From Bordetella parapertussis (GTDB taxonomy: Bacteria; Pseudomonadota; Gammaproteobacteria; Burkholderiales; Burkholderiaceae_C): a stretch of 16,430 bases of DNA. The translations under genes and the position numbers were made by a program. This document shows, one piece after another, positions 1 through 7,854 of this stretch (position 1 is the first letter of the stretch; every line of letters starts with the position of its first letter). Location: the NCBI GenBank assembly GCA_945888535.1, contig CAMDAN010000052.1:1-16430 (forward strand). Direction: 5' to 3'. The notes beneath the pieces were generated by a model, which saw only the letters and a list, made by a program, of their open reading frames with translations, was not told where the DNA came from and searched no databases.

Positions 1-804
1 GTTGTTTGGAACACAGCGCCATGTATCGCGGTCGTTGGAAGCCGCAACCCCACGCCCCAAGGCGCAACCAACGCCCATCAGTTTGCAAAAACGCTGGCGC
101 AGTCGGGACTTACGGTGGTGTCTGGTTTAGCGCTGGGCGTGGACGGCGCGGCCCACGAAGGCGCTTTGAGCGCCGACTCGTCTGAACTTGCCACCATTGC
201 CGTCGTCGGTACCGGGCTTGACCGTGTTTACCCCAAAGCCCACTTAGGTCTAGCCCGCCGCATCGCAGAGCATGGCGTGTTACTCAGCGAATACCCCTTG
301 GGCACACCGCCCACAGCAGCCAATTTCCCCCAGCGCAACCGCATTATTTCGGGCTTGTCTTTGGGCACGCTGGTGGTCGAGGCCGCATTGAAATCGGGCT
401 CCTTGATCACGGCACGGCTAGCGCTCGAACAGGGCAAAGACGTTTTCGCCATTCCAGGTTCTATCCACAGCACGCAGTCGCGCGGCTGCCATGCCTTGAT
501 CAAACAAGGCGCAAAGTTAGTGGAGTGCGCACAAGATATTTTGGAGGAGTTGCACATGGTGACCTTCTCTGAGTCTGGCAACTCCGCGACTGAAAAAATG
601 ACAGAATTTGGCAGTGAGGGCGGCTTGGATGAAGCCTCTGAACTGCTGCATGCGCTGGGATTTGATCCCAGCAGCCTAGAGGACTTGCAAGCGCGAACGG
701 GCATTGACACCGCGCAACTGCAAGCCCAACTCATGGCACTCGAGTTGCAAGGGCGTGTAGCACGCATGCCCGGCGCATTGTTTCAGCGCGTTGAGCGCGC
801 TTAA
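1..804 (+). CDS. dprA: DNA-processing protein DprA/Smf, C-terminal part (5' end outside the window)
   Basis: DprA binds incoming single-stranded DNA in the cytoplasm during natural transformation and loads RecA on it. The reading frame is open from base 1, so the N-terminus, including any SAM-like domain, lies outside. About 267 residues are visible. The Rossmann-like DprA core starts near residue 10 with the nucleotide-binding-type motif AVVGSRNPTPQG, followed by SGLALGVDGAAH (41-52), then GTGLDRVYP, the FPQRNRIISGLS segment, and SLITARLALEQGKDVFAIPG, all hallmarks of the family. The last 60 residues look like the small winged-helix domain seen at the C-terminus of many DprA proteins. The stop codon TAA shares its last base with an ATG at 804, and the next gene follows within 20 bases, so the two are probably co-transcribed. 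Identification is firm; only the start is unknown. Confidence 0.95.
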   Translation, partial: VVWNTAPCIAVVGSRNPTPQGATNAHQFAKTLAQSGLTVVSGLALGVDGAAHEGALSADSSELATIAVVGTGLDRVYPKAHLGLARRIAEHGVLLSEYPLGTPPTAANFPQRNRIISGLSLGTLVVEAALKSGSLITARLALEQGKDVFAIPGSIHSTQSRGCHALIKQGAKLVECAQDILEELHMVTFSESGNSATEKMTEFGSEGGLDEASELLHALGFDPSSLEDLQARTGIDTAQLQAQLMALELQGRVARMPGALFQRVERA

Positions 805-810
805 TGAATA

Positions 811-817
811 GGAAGGA
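811..817 (+). promoter_or_regulatory. Ribosome binding site that fixes the start of the HTH-receiver gene
   Basis: The purine-rich sequence GGAAGGA lies 7 bases before the ATG at 825. The upstream in-frame ATG at 804, which overlaps the dprA stop, has no comparable site before it. This favours 825 as the true start, removing seven residues from the longest possible reading frame. Confidence 0.65.
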
Positions 818-824
818 AAACGAC

Positions 825-1502
825 ATGACCACAGCACCCGATACCCCCACCCCCTCCGGATTAAAAAAACCCAAGGGCGTGAAAAAAACGCCAAAAGCGA
901 TCCCTGCGCCCAAACCCACCGATATTCTCACCACCCAACAAGCCGCGCGGATATTGGGCTTGTCTACCACCACGGTACAAAAAATGGTTGCCAGTGGGGA
1001 GCTTGAAGCCTGGGTCACCTCGGGCGGGCATCGGCGTATTTTTCGCTCCGCCTTGGATTCCAAAATCCAACTTCGCACTGATACGGACACGGGCCCGCGC
1101 GAATTGCGTGTGCTGTTAGCAGAAGACGATGCGATCCAAGCAGCCTACTTTGAAACGCTGCTCAAGCGCTGTCGCCATCCGGTGCTTTTGACCGTTGCCA
1201 CAGACGCCTCACAGGCCCTGATTCAGATCGAGCGCCAACGCCCCGACGTGGTCGTGACCGACCTAATGATGCAACCCTTTGATGGCTACCACCTGATTAA
1301 AACTTTATCGGCCGAACCGGCCTACCGCGCAATTGAGTTGGTGGTGGTTACCGCGAAAACACCCGAAGAGGCGGTTGCAGACGGCGAGTTACCCGATTGG
1401 ATTACCTTGTACCAAAAGCCGGTTCAAGCGGAGCGGCTGCTCGGTTATATCGACGCCTTGGCCAGCCGCGTTTCACGCAGCCGACAAGACAAAAATCTTT
1501 AA
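825..1502 (+). CDS. Regulator with N-terminal excisionase/MerR-type HTH and C-terminal response-regulator receiver domain
   Basis: 225 residues. Residues 14-32 are a Lys/Pro-rich tail. Residues 33-80 form an excisionase-family helix-turn-helix with a GGHRR wing (DILTTQQAARILGLSTTTVQ, then SGGHRRI), so DNA binding is expected. Residues 95-212 are a CheY-like receiver: acidic pocket E100-D101-D102, phospho-acceptor D146 in VVVTDLMM, T176, and K198 in YQKPV. All residues needed for phosphotransfer are present. The order is the reverse of ordinary response regulators, where the receiver comes first. No partner kinase is adjacent; the nearest one, at 6448-7848, already has its own regulator. The gene sits directly behind dprA and its stop overlaps the secF stop by 4 bases. 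The domain calls are firm; target genes and the kinase are unknown. A link to competence through dprA is only inferred from position. Confidence 0.88.
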   Translation: MTTAPDTPTPSGLKKPKGVKKTPKAIPAPKPTDILTTQQAARILGLSTTTVQKMVASGELEAWVTSGGHRRIFRSALDSKIQLRTDTDTGPRELRVLLAEDDAIQAAYFETLLKRCRHPVLLTVATDASQALIQIERQRPDVVVTDLMMQPFDGYHLIKTLSAEPAYRAIELVVVTAKTPEEAVADGELPDWITLYQKPVQAERLLGYIDALASRVSRSRQDKNL

Positions 1503-2461
1503 ACCGTCGCGCCCGCGTTGGGATCGTTGGGGTCTTGCGGGTCGTTGTCTTTTTTGACTGGCGCTTTGATCAGGTCTTCACGCGCAATGCCCAGCCACAT
1601 CGCAATGGCAGCAGCGACGAAAACTGAGGAGTAAATGCCAAACAAAATGCCAATAGTCAAAGCTAAGGCAAAGTAATGCAAGGTGGCTCCGCCAAACAGC
1701 AGCATCGACAACACCATCATTTGCGTCGCGCCGTGCGTAATGATGGTTCGGCTGATTGTCGAAGTAATGGCGTTGTCAATAATCTCCACGGTATTCATCT
1801 TGCGGTAACGGCGAAAGTTCTCCCGGATTCGGTCAAAAATAACCACCGACTCGTTTACGGAGTAACCCAAGACCGCCAGCACCGCCGCCAAAACAGGGAG
1901 TGAAAACTCCCACTGAAAATAGGCGAAGAAACCCAAAATAATAATCACATCATGCAAGTTGGCAATGATGGCGGCGACTGCAAACTTCCACTCGAAGCGC
2001 ATCGCCAAATACAGCATGATGCCCACCACAACGCAGGCCAGCGCCTTCAAACCGTCGATGGCTAACTCGTCCCCCACCTGAGGGCCTACAAATTCAGTGC
2101 GGCGCAAGGTAGCGCTAGGGTCACTGGCTTTAAGCGCCTCCAACACTTTTTCGCTTTGCTGGCCCGGCGTACTGCCTTTTTGGACCGGCATACGGATCAA
2201 CACATCTTGGGCATTGCCAAAGTTTTGAACCTGTACATCTCTGAGGCCCAAGCCGTCCACCGTTGAACGGATAGCGTTGAGATCCGCACTTTGCGAATAG
2301 CCCACTTCCATCAAGGTTCCGCCGGTAAATTCCACCGACAAATGCAAGCCGCGTGAGAACAGGAAAAACACCGCAGCCAAGAAAGTAATCAGCGAAATCA
2401 AATTGAACGCCAGGGCGTTCTTCATGAACGGAATATCGCGTCGGATTTTGAAAAATTCCAT
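1499..2461 (-). CDS. secF: Protein translocase subunit SecF
   Basis: 320 residues. SecF works with SecD as a proton-driven membrane complex that helps SecYEG pull proteins across the inner membrane. A first membrane segment at about residues 15-33 is followed by the periplasmic P4 region starting with SVEFTGGTLMEV (family motif DFTGG, with Glu for Asp here). Five more membrane segments come near the C-terminus, with the conserved GYSVNESVVIFDRIREN motif in the first half of that bundle. Length is normal for the family. It is the last gene of yajC-secD-secF, starting only 2 bases after the secD stop with a GGAG site 8 bases before its ATG. The C-terminal tail is Asp/Asn/Pro-rich. The stop overlaps that of the convergent receiver-domain gene, leaving no space for a shared intergenic terminator. 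Confidence 0.97.
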   Translation of the reverse strand: MEFFKIRRDIPFMKNALAFNLISLITFLAAVFFLFSRGLHLSVEFTGGTLMEVGYSQSADLNAIRSTVDGLGLRDVQVQNFGNAQDVLIRMPVQKGSTPGQQSEKVLEALKASDPSATLRRTEFVGPQVGDELAIDGLKALACVVVGIMLYLAMRFEWKFAVAAIIANLHDVIIILGFFAYFQWEFSLPVLAAVLAVLGYSVNESVVIFDRIRENFRRYRKMNTVEIIDNAITSTISRTIITHGATQMMVLSMLLFGGATLHYFALALTIGILFGIYSSVFVAAAIAMWLGIAREDLIKAPVKKDNDPQDPNDPNAGATV

Positions 2462-2463
2462 AC

Positions 2464-4365
2464 TTATTTCTCCAAAACCGCTGCCGGCGAAGTCGTACCC
2501 GACGTTGCGCCATCAGGACGCCAGATGGTGCCAATGGAAACGCCTTTTAATTTCTTTTGACGCCCGTACCAAAGGTTGACCACGCCGCGCGAGAAGAACA
2601 CGCCCGAAAACATGCTGGTCAAAATGCCCAAGCAATGCACCACGGCAAATCCCCGCACGGGCCCAGAACCAAAGGCCAACAAAGCCAAGCCGGCAATCAA
2701 CGTGGTGACGTTAGAGTCAATGATGGTGGCCCACGCGCGGTCATAACCAGCATGGATAGCCGCTTGAGGCGAGGCCCCGTTGCGCAACTCTTCGCGTACC
2801 CGCTCGTTAATCAACACATTGGCATCAATCGCCATACCCAACACCAGCGCCATCGCAGCCATACCAGGTAAGGTCAGCGTCGCTTGTAGCATCGACAACA
2901 CCGCCACCAAGAGCAGTAAGTTCAGGGCCAAAGACACGCTGGAGATCACGCCAAACAACAGGTAGTAAACGCACATGAACACGGCGACTGCCGCAAAGCC
3001 CCAGATCACGCTGTTAAAGCCTTTGGCAATGTTTTCAGCGCCCAAGCTCGGGCCAATCGTGCGCTCTTCAATGATTTCCATGGGCGCGGCCAAGGAGCCT
3101 GCACGCAACAAAAGCGAGGTATCCGCAGCCTCCATCGTGCTCATGCGGCCCGATATTTGAACCCGGCCCCCAGAGATTTCAGAACGAATCACAGGCGCAG
3201 TGACGACCTCGCCCTTGCCTTTTTCAAACAGCAAAATCGCCATTCGCTTGCCCACACTCTCGCGAGTCACATCGCGAAAAATGCGTGCCCCTTTGGCATC
3301 CAAGGTCAGGTGAACAGCGGCTTCTTGGGTTTGGCTGTCAAAGCCGGGCTGCGCATCGGTGAGGTTTTCACCGGTCAAGATCACTTGTTTTTTCACAATC
3401 ACAGCTTGCCCGTTGCGCTCTAAGTAGCGCTCAGAACCAAAGGGCACCGGTCCAGTTCCGTTTTCGGCAGCGCGGGCATCGGTACCCTCATCGACCATAC
3501 GAATTTCTAAGGTCGCCGTGCGACCCAAAATGTCTTTGGCTTTGGCCGTGTCTTGAACGCCAGGGAGTTGCACCACGATGCGGTCTAGGCCTTGCTGCTG
3601 AATCACCGGCTCTGCTACACCTAACTCATTAATCCGGTTGTGCAGCGTGGTGATGTTTTGCTTGAGGGCTTGCTCTTGTACTTTGCGGGCGGCGACCGGC
3701 AAAATCGTCGCCACCATTTTGAATTCGCCTGCCTGCGCCGTCTCTACCGTGCTTAAGTCTGGAAACTGTTCTTGAACCACGGCCTTGGCCGCAGTGACCA
3801 TCGCCGCATCCCGAAACACGACTTCAATGGTTTGGCCGTTGCGACTCACGCCACCGTGGCGAACATTTTTATCTCGCAGGGTGCTGCGCAAATCGCCTGC
3901 CAGCGATTCCGCTTTTTTGCTCAGGGCCGCTTGCATATCGACCTGCAACATGAAGTGCACTCCACCGCGCAGGTCCAGCCCCAAATACATGGGCGAGGCA
4001 TGCAAAGCAGTGAGCCAAGCGGGCGAACGGGATAGCAAGTTCAGTGCGACAACAAATCCAGGCGCATTGGCGTCGGGGTTCAGCGCTTTTTGAATCGCGT
4101 CTTTGGCTTTAAGCTGGACATCCGTATTTTCAAAACGGGCTTTGATCGAGTTACCTTCCAAGCTCATCGCCTGGGCTGTGAGCCCAGCGGCTTTAAGCGC
4201 TTCTTCCACCCGAGTCACCGTAGCGAGATCCAATGGCATCGACGCTTTGGCCGTTGAGACCTGCACCGCAGGCGACTCGCCAAACACGTTCGGCAAGGCG
4301 TACAAAGCGCCAATCACGATAGCGACCACAAGGATCGCGTATTTCCACAATGGATAACGGTTCAT
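2464..4365 (-). CDS. secD: Protein translocase subunit SecD
   Basis: 633 residues, in the usual 610-640 range. SecD is the large subunit of the SecDF accessory complex of the Sec translocon. Membrane segment 1 is at about residues 8-28. The large periplasmic P1 domain follows; its signature LGLDLRGGVHF is at 128-138, and the P1 head lies roughly at 270-420. Five C-terminal membrane segments include the conserved GMAIDANVLINERVREEL stretch, which carries the charged residues of the proton path, and a final AFGSGPVRGFAVVHCLGI segment. The gene lies 45 bases after the yajC stop and 2 bases before secF, the standard order of this operon in proteobacteria. No defects are seen. Confidence 0.97.
   Translation of the reverse strand: MNRYPLWKYAILVVAIVIGALYALPNVFGESPAVQVSTAKASMPLDLATVTRVEEALKAAGLTAQAMSLEGNSIKARFENTDVQLKAKDAIQKALNPDANAPGFVVALNLLSRSPAWLTALHASPMYLGLDLRGGVHFMLQVDMQAALSKKAESLAGDLRSTLRDKNVRHGGVSRNGQTIEVVFRDAAMVTAAKAVVQEQFPDLSTVETAQAGEFKMVATILPVAARKVQEQALKQNITTLHNRINELGVAEPVIQQQGLDRIVVQLPGVQDTAKAKDILGRTATLEIRMVDEGTDARAAENGTGPVPFGSERYLERNGQAVIVKKQVILTGENLTDAQPGFDSQTQEAAVHLTLDAKGARIFRDVTRESVGKRMAILLFEKGKGEVVTAPVIRSEISGGRVQISGRMSTMEAADTSLLLRAGSLAAPMEIIEERTIGPSLGAENIAKGFNSVIWGFAAVAVFMCVYYLLFGVISSVSLALNLLLLVAVLSMLQATLTLPGMAAMALVLGMAIDANVLINERVREELRNGASPQAAIHAGYDRAWATIIDSNVTTLIAGLALLAFGSGPVRGFAVVHCLGILTSMFSGVFFSRGVVNLWYGRQKKLKGVSIGTIWRPDGATSGTTSPAAVLEK
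2470..2473 (-). promoter_or_regulatory. Ribosome binding site of secF inside the 3' end of secD
   Basis: GGAG on the minus strand, 8 bases before the secF ATG, lies within the last codons of secD. Together with the 2-base gap between the genes this suggests translational coupling of SecD and SecF, which act as a 1:1 complex. Confidence 0.6.
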
Positions 4366-4410
4366 GGTCGCTCTCGCCTGCTGCTTTGGTAAATCGGGGG
4401 ACGTATCGGA

Positions 4411-4743
4411 TTACTTGATCGTGCCTTTAGGCAAAACCTGAACGACTGCACTGCGCTGGATTTGGACTTCGACACCGCTGGCGACTTCCAGGCCGATATA
4501 GCCCTCGCCCACTTTGGTGACGGTTCCCAACACGCCGCCTACGGTCACGACTTCATCGCCTTTGGCAATCGCATCGACCATCGCGCGGTGTTCTTTTTGC
4601 TTTTTCATTTGGGGGCGGATCATGACGAAATACAAAACCACAAACATCAATACCAAAGGCAGCATGCCCATCAAAGTGGATTGCAAGTCACCACCGGCAG
4701 CGGCAGCGGGAGCGGTTTGGGCAAAAGCAGAGGAAATAAACAT
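4411..4743 (-). CDS. yajC: Preprotein translocase accessory protein YajC
   Basis: 110 residues with the start at 4743. YajC is a small single-span inner-membrane protein that co-purifies with SecDF. The N-terminal AFAQTAPAAAAGGD region is followed by one membrane segment at about 26-42 (LMGMLPLVLMFVVLYFVMIR), then the family motif IRPQMKKQKEHRAMV and a small cytoplasmic beta-rich domain with GDEVVTVGGVLGTV. A longer frame reaches a TTG at 4788, but the ATG at 4743 has an AGGA site 9 bases upstream and gives the usual family length, so it is preferred. In many proteobacteria yajC follows queA and tgt; here the upstream gene is a transporter, 96 bases away. Confidence 0.95.
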   Translation of the reverse strand: MFISSAFAQTAPAAAAGGDLQSTLMGMLPLVLMFVVLYFVMIRPQMKKQKEHRAMVDAIAKGDEVVTVGGVLGTVTKVGEGYIGLEVASGVEVQIQRSAVVQVLPKGTIK

Positions 4744-4752
4744 AAAAGGCAT

Positions 4753-4756
4753 TCCT
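4753..4756 (-). promoter_or_regulatory. Ribosome binding site deciding the yajC start
   Basis: AGGA on the minus strand, 9 bases before the ATG at 4743. It lies directly against the alternative in-frame ATG at 4752, too close to serve that codon, and inside the coding part of the longer TTG version. It therefore supports the 110-residue protein. Confidence 0.55.
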
Positions 4757-4769
4757 GATAAAAAAGGGA

Positions 4770-4786
4770 TTACGCACTGCTTACGC
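4770..4786. repeat. Short direct repeat upstream of yajC
   Basis: TTACGC occurs twice (4770-4775 and 4781-4786), 11 bases apart from start to start, about one helical turn. It lies 27-43 bases upstream of the yajC start. Such spacing can mark a regulator binding on one DNA face, but a 6-base pair could be chance. I could not identify a convincing promoter hexamer pair in this 96-base gap. Confidence 0.3.
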
Positions 4787-4839
4787 AACGCGGAGACGGT
4801 GCCAGCAAGACACTAAGAGCGAGTGATTGTAAGGGGCGG

Positions 4840-6012
4840 CTATTTGGCCCTAAATGCCCTACGTTGATAGGCCAACCAAAGCAGTAGCGCGCCCGTCATA
4901 GCCACTGGAATAGTGGAACCCAAGTTCAGCAAGGCCCAGCCGTGGTTGGTGACCAAAGCACCTGAGGCGAATGACGTGATGGCCATGACGGCGAACACGC
5001 CGAAGTTGATGACGGCCTGGGCCCGGTCTTTTTCTTCGGGGGCATAGGCGCTAAAAGACAGCGTGGTGCTTGCGGTAAACAAAAAGTTCCAGCCCACGCC
5101 TAACAAAAAGAGCGCAATCACAAATTGGTGCAATTCGATGCCAGTCAACGCGATAGCGATACACAGGGCATTAAGTACCACGCCTGCGCCCATGACGGAG
5201 AGGGTGCCAAACCGCTTTATCAAGGCACCGGTGAAAAATCCAGGCGCAAACATACCGATCACATGCCACTCCAACACCAAAGCCGTGTCATCAAAGCTTA
5301 AGCCGCATTGCTGCATAGCCAAAGGCGTCGCTGCCATGAGCAAGTTCATCACACCATAGCCCAAGGAGGCACCCAAGCAGGCGACTAAAAACACCGGCTG
5401 GCGCAACATTTGGAGAGCGCTGCGGCCGGTATACGCCGTGTTCTTCGTGGACTTTTCCTTTGGAAATGTAATGCCCGCCATTAACACCATTGCAAGAATC
5501 GCCACCACTGCTAAAACCCAATAGGCTCCAGCAAAAGGCACTTCGGCTAAGCCGCGGCTTCGGGCAGCTAAGTTAGGGCCGGCAATGGCACCAAGCAAAC
5601 CGCCCGCCAAAACCCACGAGGTGGCTTTTTCGCGTTGGCTGGGCTGCGCCAATTCGGCAGCTGCAAAACGGTAGAGTTGTCCGTTGGCGCTGTAATACCC
5701 CGCAATCACCGTCGCCGCGACCAACCACCAAAACTGGTGATGGGTAATCGCCCATGCTGCCAATAAGGCTGAACCGATAGCGACCACCAAACCCAATTGA
5801 AAGGAGACCTTTCTGCCCCAGCGCATCTGCGTATACGCCACCAGCGGGGTGCTCATGGCGCCACCCACGACATAGCCCATGACCGGCAGGGTTGCCATCC
5901 AGCCCAGCGGCGCCAGACTCAGGCCTACCAGCCCGTTAATGGCAATGAACGCGACGTTATTGGTAAGAAAGAGACCCTGGCAAAGGGTTAATAGCCATAG
6001 GTTTCTGTTCAT
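4840..6012 (-). CDS. Major facilitator superfamily (MFS) transporter
   Basis: 390 residues with about twelve hydrophobic segments in two six-helix halves and a hydrophilic central loop near KEKSTKNTAYTGR. The loop between segments 2 and 3 carries a form of MFS motif A (ending QMRWGRK). Drug or metabolite efflux is possible, but nothing in the sequence fixes the substrate. The frame extends to a GTG at 6030, but the ATG at 6012 (MNRNLWLLT) starts right at the first membrane helix and is preferred; neither has a strong ribosome site. It follows the small cysteine-rich gene by 32 bases on the same strand, so the two may share a transcript. No obvious hairpin terminator separates it from yajC. 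Family call firm, function unknown. Confidence 0.85.
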   Translation of the reverse strand: MNRNLWLLTLCQGLFLTNNVAFIAINGLVGLSLAPLGWMATLPVMGYVVGGAMSTPLVAYTQMRWGRKVSFQLGLVVAIGSALLAAWAITHHQFWWLVAATVIAGYYSANGQLYRFAAAELAQPSQREKATSWVLAGGLLGAIAGPNLAARSRGLAEVPFAGAYWVLAVVAILAMVLMAGITFPKEKSTKNTAYTGRSALQMLRQPVFLVACLGASLGYGVMNLLMAATPLAMQQCGLSFDDTALVLEWHVIGMFAPGFFTGALIKRFGTLSVMGAGVVLNALCIAIALTGIELHQFVIALFLLGVGWNFLFTASTTLSFSAYAPEEKDRAQAVINFGVFAVMAITSFASGALVTNHGWALLNLGSTIPVAMTGALLLWLAYQRRAFRAK

Positions 6013-6044
6013 GCCCCAGTGTAAGGGCACAAAAAATTTGGTCT

Positions 6045-6347
6045 TTAAGATTGACTCCAGATATTTTTACGCTGCATCGCACGTACACCGGACAGGCAAC
6101 GCGCACGAAAGCCGCCGCTTATTTTTTCGCAATAGCCAGAGCTACCGCCCGTCATGGCTTTGCAATAGTTAATCCCATCGGTAGTTGATATTTGAGAACA
6201 CAAGGACATTGATTTCATCGCCAGTGCTGTGCAGTGATAACGGTCATCGTCTTTTGCGAATGCGGCGCAGTGACCTGTCTCTGCCCCCCAACACACGGAA
6301 CCAAACAGCCCGATAAGAATCGCAATACCCAAGGAATGTGCTTTCAT
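6045..6347 (-). CDS. Small exported cysteine-repeat protein of unknown function
   Basis: 100 residues. I do not recognise the family. Residues 1-22 are a typical Sec signal peptide (MKAHS, hydrophobic core, cleavage probably after CWGA). The mature part has six cysteines, at 27, 39, 50, 62, 73 and 84, spaced 12, 11, 12, 11 and 11 residues. Each lies at the same place in a loosely repeated unit, usually preceded by His, Tyr, Leu or Arg. This regularity suggests a disulfide-bonded helical repeat or a metal or haem site in the periplasm. The cysteine at 19 lies in the signal sequence and is not in a proper lipobox. The ATG at 6347 has GGGTGG a few bases upstream. It lies 100 bases after the histidine kinase gene, same strand, and 32 bases before the MFS gene. 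Confidence 0.75.
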   Translation of the reverse strand: MKAHSLGIAILIGLFGSVCWGAETGHCAAFAKDDDRYHCTALAMKSMSLCSQISTTDGINYCKAMTGGSSGYCEKISGGFRARCLSGVRAMQRKNIWSQS

Positions 6348-6432
6348 ATGCCACCCATAAAAATGAGATGGCTAGAGATTAAAAGCAAAGAAAAATGCGT
6401 GCTGGTCTTACTTCGAAATTTTCATCCTAAAT

Positions 6433-6447
6433 AACAGTTTTGTCATG
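6433..6447. promoter_or_regulatory. Possible response-regulator site between the kinase gene and the cysteine-repeat gene
   Basis: Plus strand AACAGTTTTGTCATG, immediately after the kinase stop codon and 86-100 bases upstream of the cysteine-repeat gene. It matches, in 12 of 15 positions, the minus-strand sequence TACAACTTTGTCATG in front of the response-regulator gene (8578-8592). Proposed only from this similarity. No clear -10/-35 pair could be placed in this 100-base gap. Confidence 0.25.
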
Positions 6448-7848
6448 TTAGAGGCCCCATGGCAAGCTAGCAAAGATAGTGACGGTATGGTCTGGGCTGG
6501 TTCGGATGCCAATCTGACCGCCATGGGCCGCTATGATTTCTTTGCACAAACTCAAACCCAAGCCAGAGCCCGAACCGGTGCTTATGGATTGGCTACCCAC
6601 CTCTAGGTGTCGGTAAAAACGCTCAAACACCCGGTCGTCTAAGCCGTCTAAGGTAAGTTGGGTGGTGTTCGTCAGCGAAAAGTGAAAGGCCTGTTTATCT
6701 TCATGGGCTTTAAACTCAACCACGCCACGCGCGTCGTTGTACTTGATGGCGTTGGCAAATAAGTTGCTTAATAATTGGTACATCAGATCGCGGTCAGCCC
6801 ACACCACGGCGCTGCCACTCCAATCGCTAGTCAACACCAAGTGAGGTGAAAAACTTCGTAAGTCGTCCACCATTTGGCCGACCATGTCTTTGAGATGCAC
6901 CGATGTTTGGGTGAGGGCGAGATGACCTGAATCGGCTTGCGATAAAAACAACAATTTATTGGTAATGGCGATGATGCGGTCTACCTCTTCCGCCACCAAT
7001 GAGAGCTGCATTTGCGCATCCGATCGGTCTTCAGATTGATTGATGAGGCGCTGCAGGTGGCCACGAATGATGGTCAGCGGTGTTCGTAATTCATGCGCAG
7101 CATCGCTAGAAAATCGACTCGCCTGCGTGTAACTTTCTCGAAACCGGTCAATCAAGGCATTGAAGTACCCGATGAACTCCGCAAATTCACGGTAGTTGGT
7201 GGCTTGGTTGATGTGCTCACTGCTGGAATCCAAATGGATTTGGGTGAAGGCCTTTTGCAAGTTGCCAATCGGCTTGGCGGCGGCGTAACTAATAACAGCG
7301 GTCGCAAGAATCAAAGCTGCCAATAAAAACGGCCAGGTGATTTTTATGATGGAATCACGAACCTCGACGATGTTGTTGTAATTTCTTTGAAACACCACGC
7401 TCTGGGTTGCGACAAAAATGGTTTCGCCGTTGAAGGTGGTTTGTAATACTTTCCAGCGATTGGGTCCTGCTACCAGCGTCGCAGATTCAATCAAACCACC
7501 CTTCGGTAAAGCATCTAACTTTTCCCAAACCAGTGCGCTCGAAGCCAAGGCATTTTTTAAGCTCTTTTGGGTTTCGTTGGTGGGCAGGGCTGATTGGAAA
7601 AAAACTTCCATTTCGCCCGCCTCAATATCATCTATCGACTTTTCGAGATTTGCTTGCAGCTGCAACGCAGTCAGCCCGTCGACTGGTGCCGCCAGTTCTT
7701 TGACTAGATGGCGGGCTAAAGCATTGCTAAAGTAATTAAGTAGCGGCTCGTCGCCAGAGTAGCGCGCAATCATTCGCATTGACAAAATGACCGTGAGCGC
7801 ACACACCACGGCCACCAAGAACACATGCACACGAAACGAAGATCGCAT
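6448..7848 (-). CDS. Two-component sensor histidine kinase
   Basis: 466 residues. Membrane segment 1 (about 8-26), a periplasmic sensor region (30-165) without a recognised fold, membrane segment 2 (168-190), HAMP linker (190-245), then HisKA with the phospho-acceptor H252 in AHELRTPLT, and a HATPase domain. The N box LLSNLFANAIKYN is at 359-371 and the G2 box GSGSGLGLSL at 425-434. The G1 box, normally DxGxG, is replaced by a stretch around N394-T-T before FERFYR at 408-412, which resembles the relaxed 'N-x-G' version of CusS-like kinases but lacks the glycines. It starts 6 bases after the response-regulator stop, so the pair is one operon. It autophosphorylates on H252 and passes the phosphate to D51 of its partner by family precedent. 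The signal is unknown. Confidence 0.93.
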   Translation of the reverse strand: MRSSFRVHVFLVAVVCALTVILSMRMIARYSGDEPLLNYFSNALARHLVKELAAPVDGLTALQLQANLEKSIDDIEAGEMEVFFQSALPTNETQKSLKNALASSALVWEKLDALPKGGLIESATLVAGPNRWKVLQTTFNGETIFVATQSVVFQRNYNNIVEVRDSIIKITWPFLLAALILATAVISYAAAKPIGNLQKAFTQIHLDSSSEHINQATNYREFAEFIGYFNALIDRFRESYTQASRFSSDAAHELRTPLTIIRGHLQRLINQSEDRSDAQMQLSLVAEEVDRIIAITNKLLFLSQADSGHLALTQTSVHLKDMVGQMVDDLRSFSPHLVLTSDWSGSAVVWADRDLMYQLLSNLFANAIKYNDARGVVEFKAHEDKQAFHFSLTNTTQLTLDGLDDRVFERFYRHLEVGSQSISTGSGSGLGLSLCKEIIAAHGGQIGIRTSPDHTVTIFASLPWGL

Positions 7849-7854
7849 CGCTAG

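Noticed and set aside
1499..1502. Possible shared terminator between the receiver-domain gene and secF
   Set aside because: The two stop codons overlap and I see no strong GC-rich hairpin with a T tract around the junction.
4744..4788. N-terminal extension of YajC starting at a TTG
   Set aside because: There is a better ATG at 4743 with a well-placed AGGA site, and the shorter protein matches the family length.
6045..6347. Lipoprotein signal in the cysteine-repeat protein
   Set aside because: Cys19 is preceded by Gly-Ser-Val, not a lipobox (no Leu-like residue at -3 and Val at -1), so ordinary signal-peptidase cleavage after residue 22 is more likely.
6408..6446. 12-codon minus-strand ORF (MTKLLFRMKISK) right after the kinase gene
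   Set aside because: No ribosome binding site and too short to judge; it also overlaps the candidate regulatory element.
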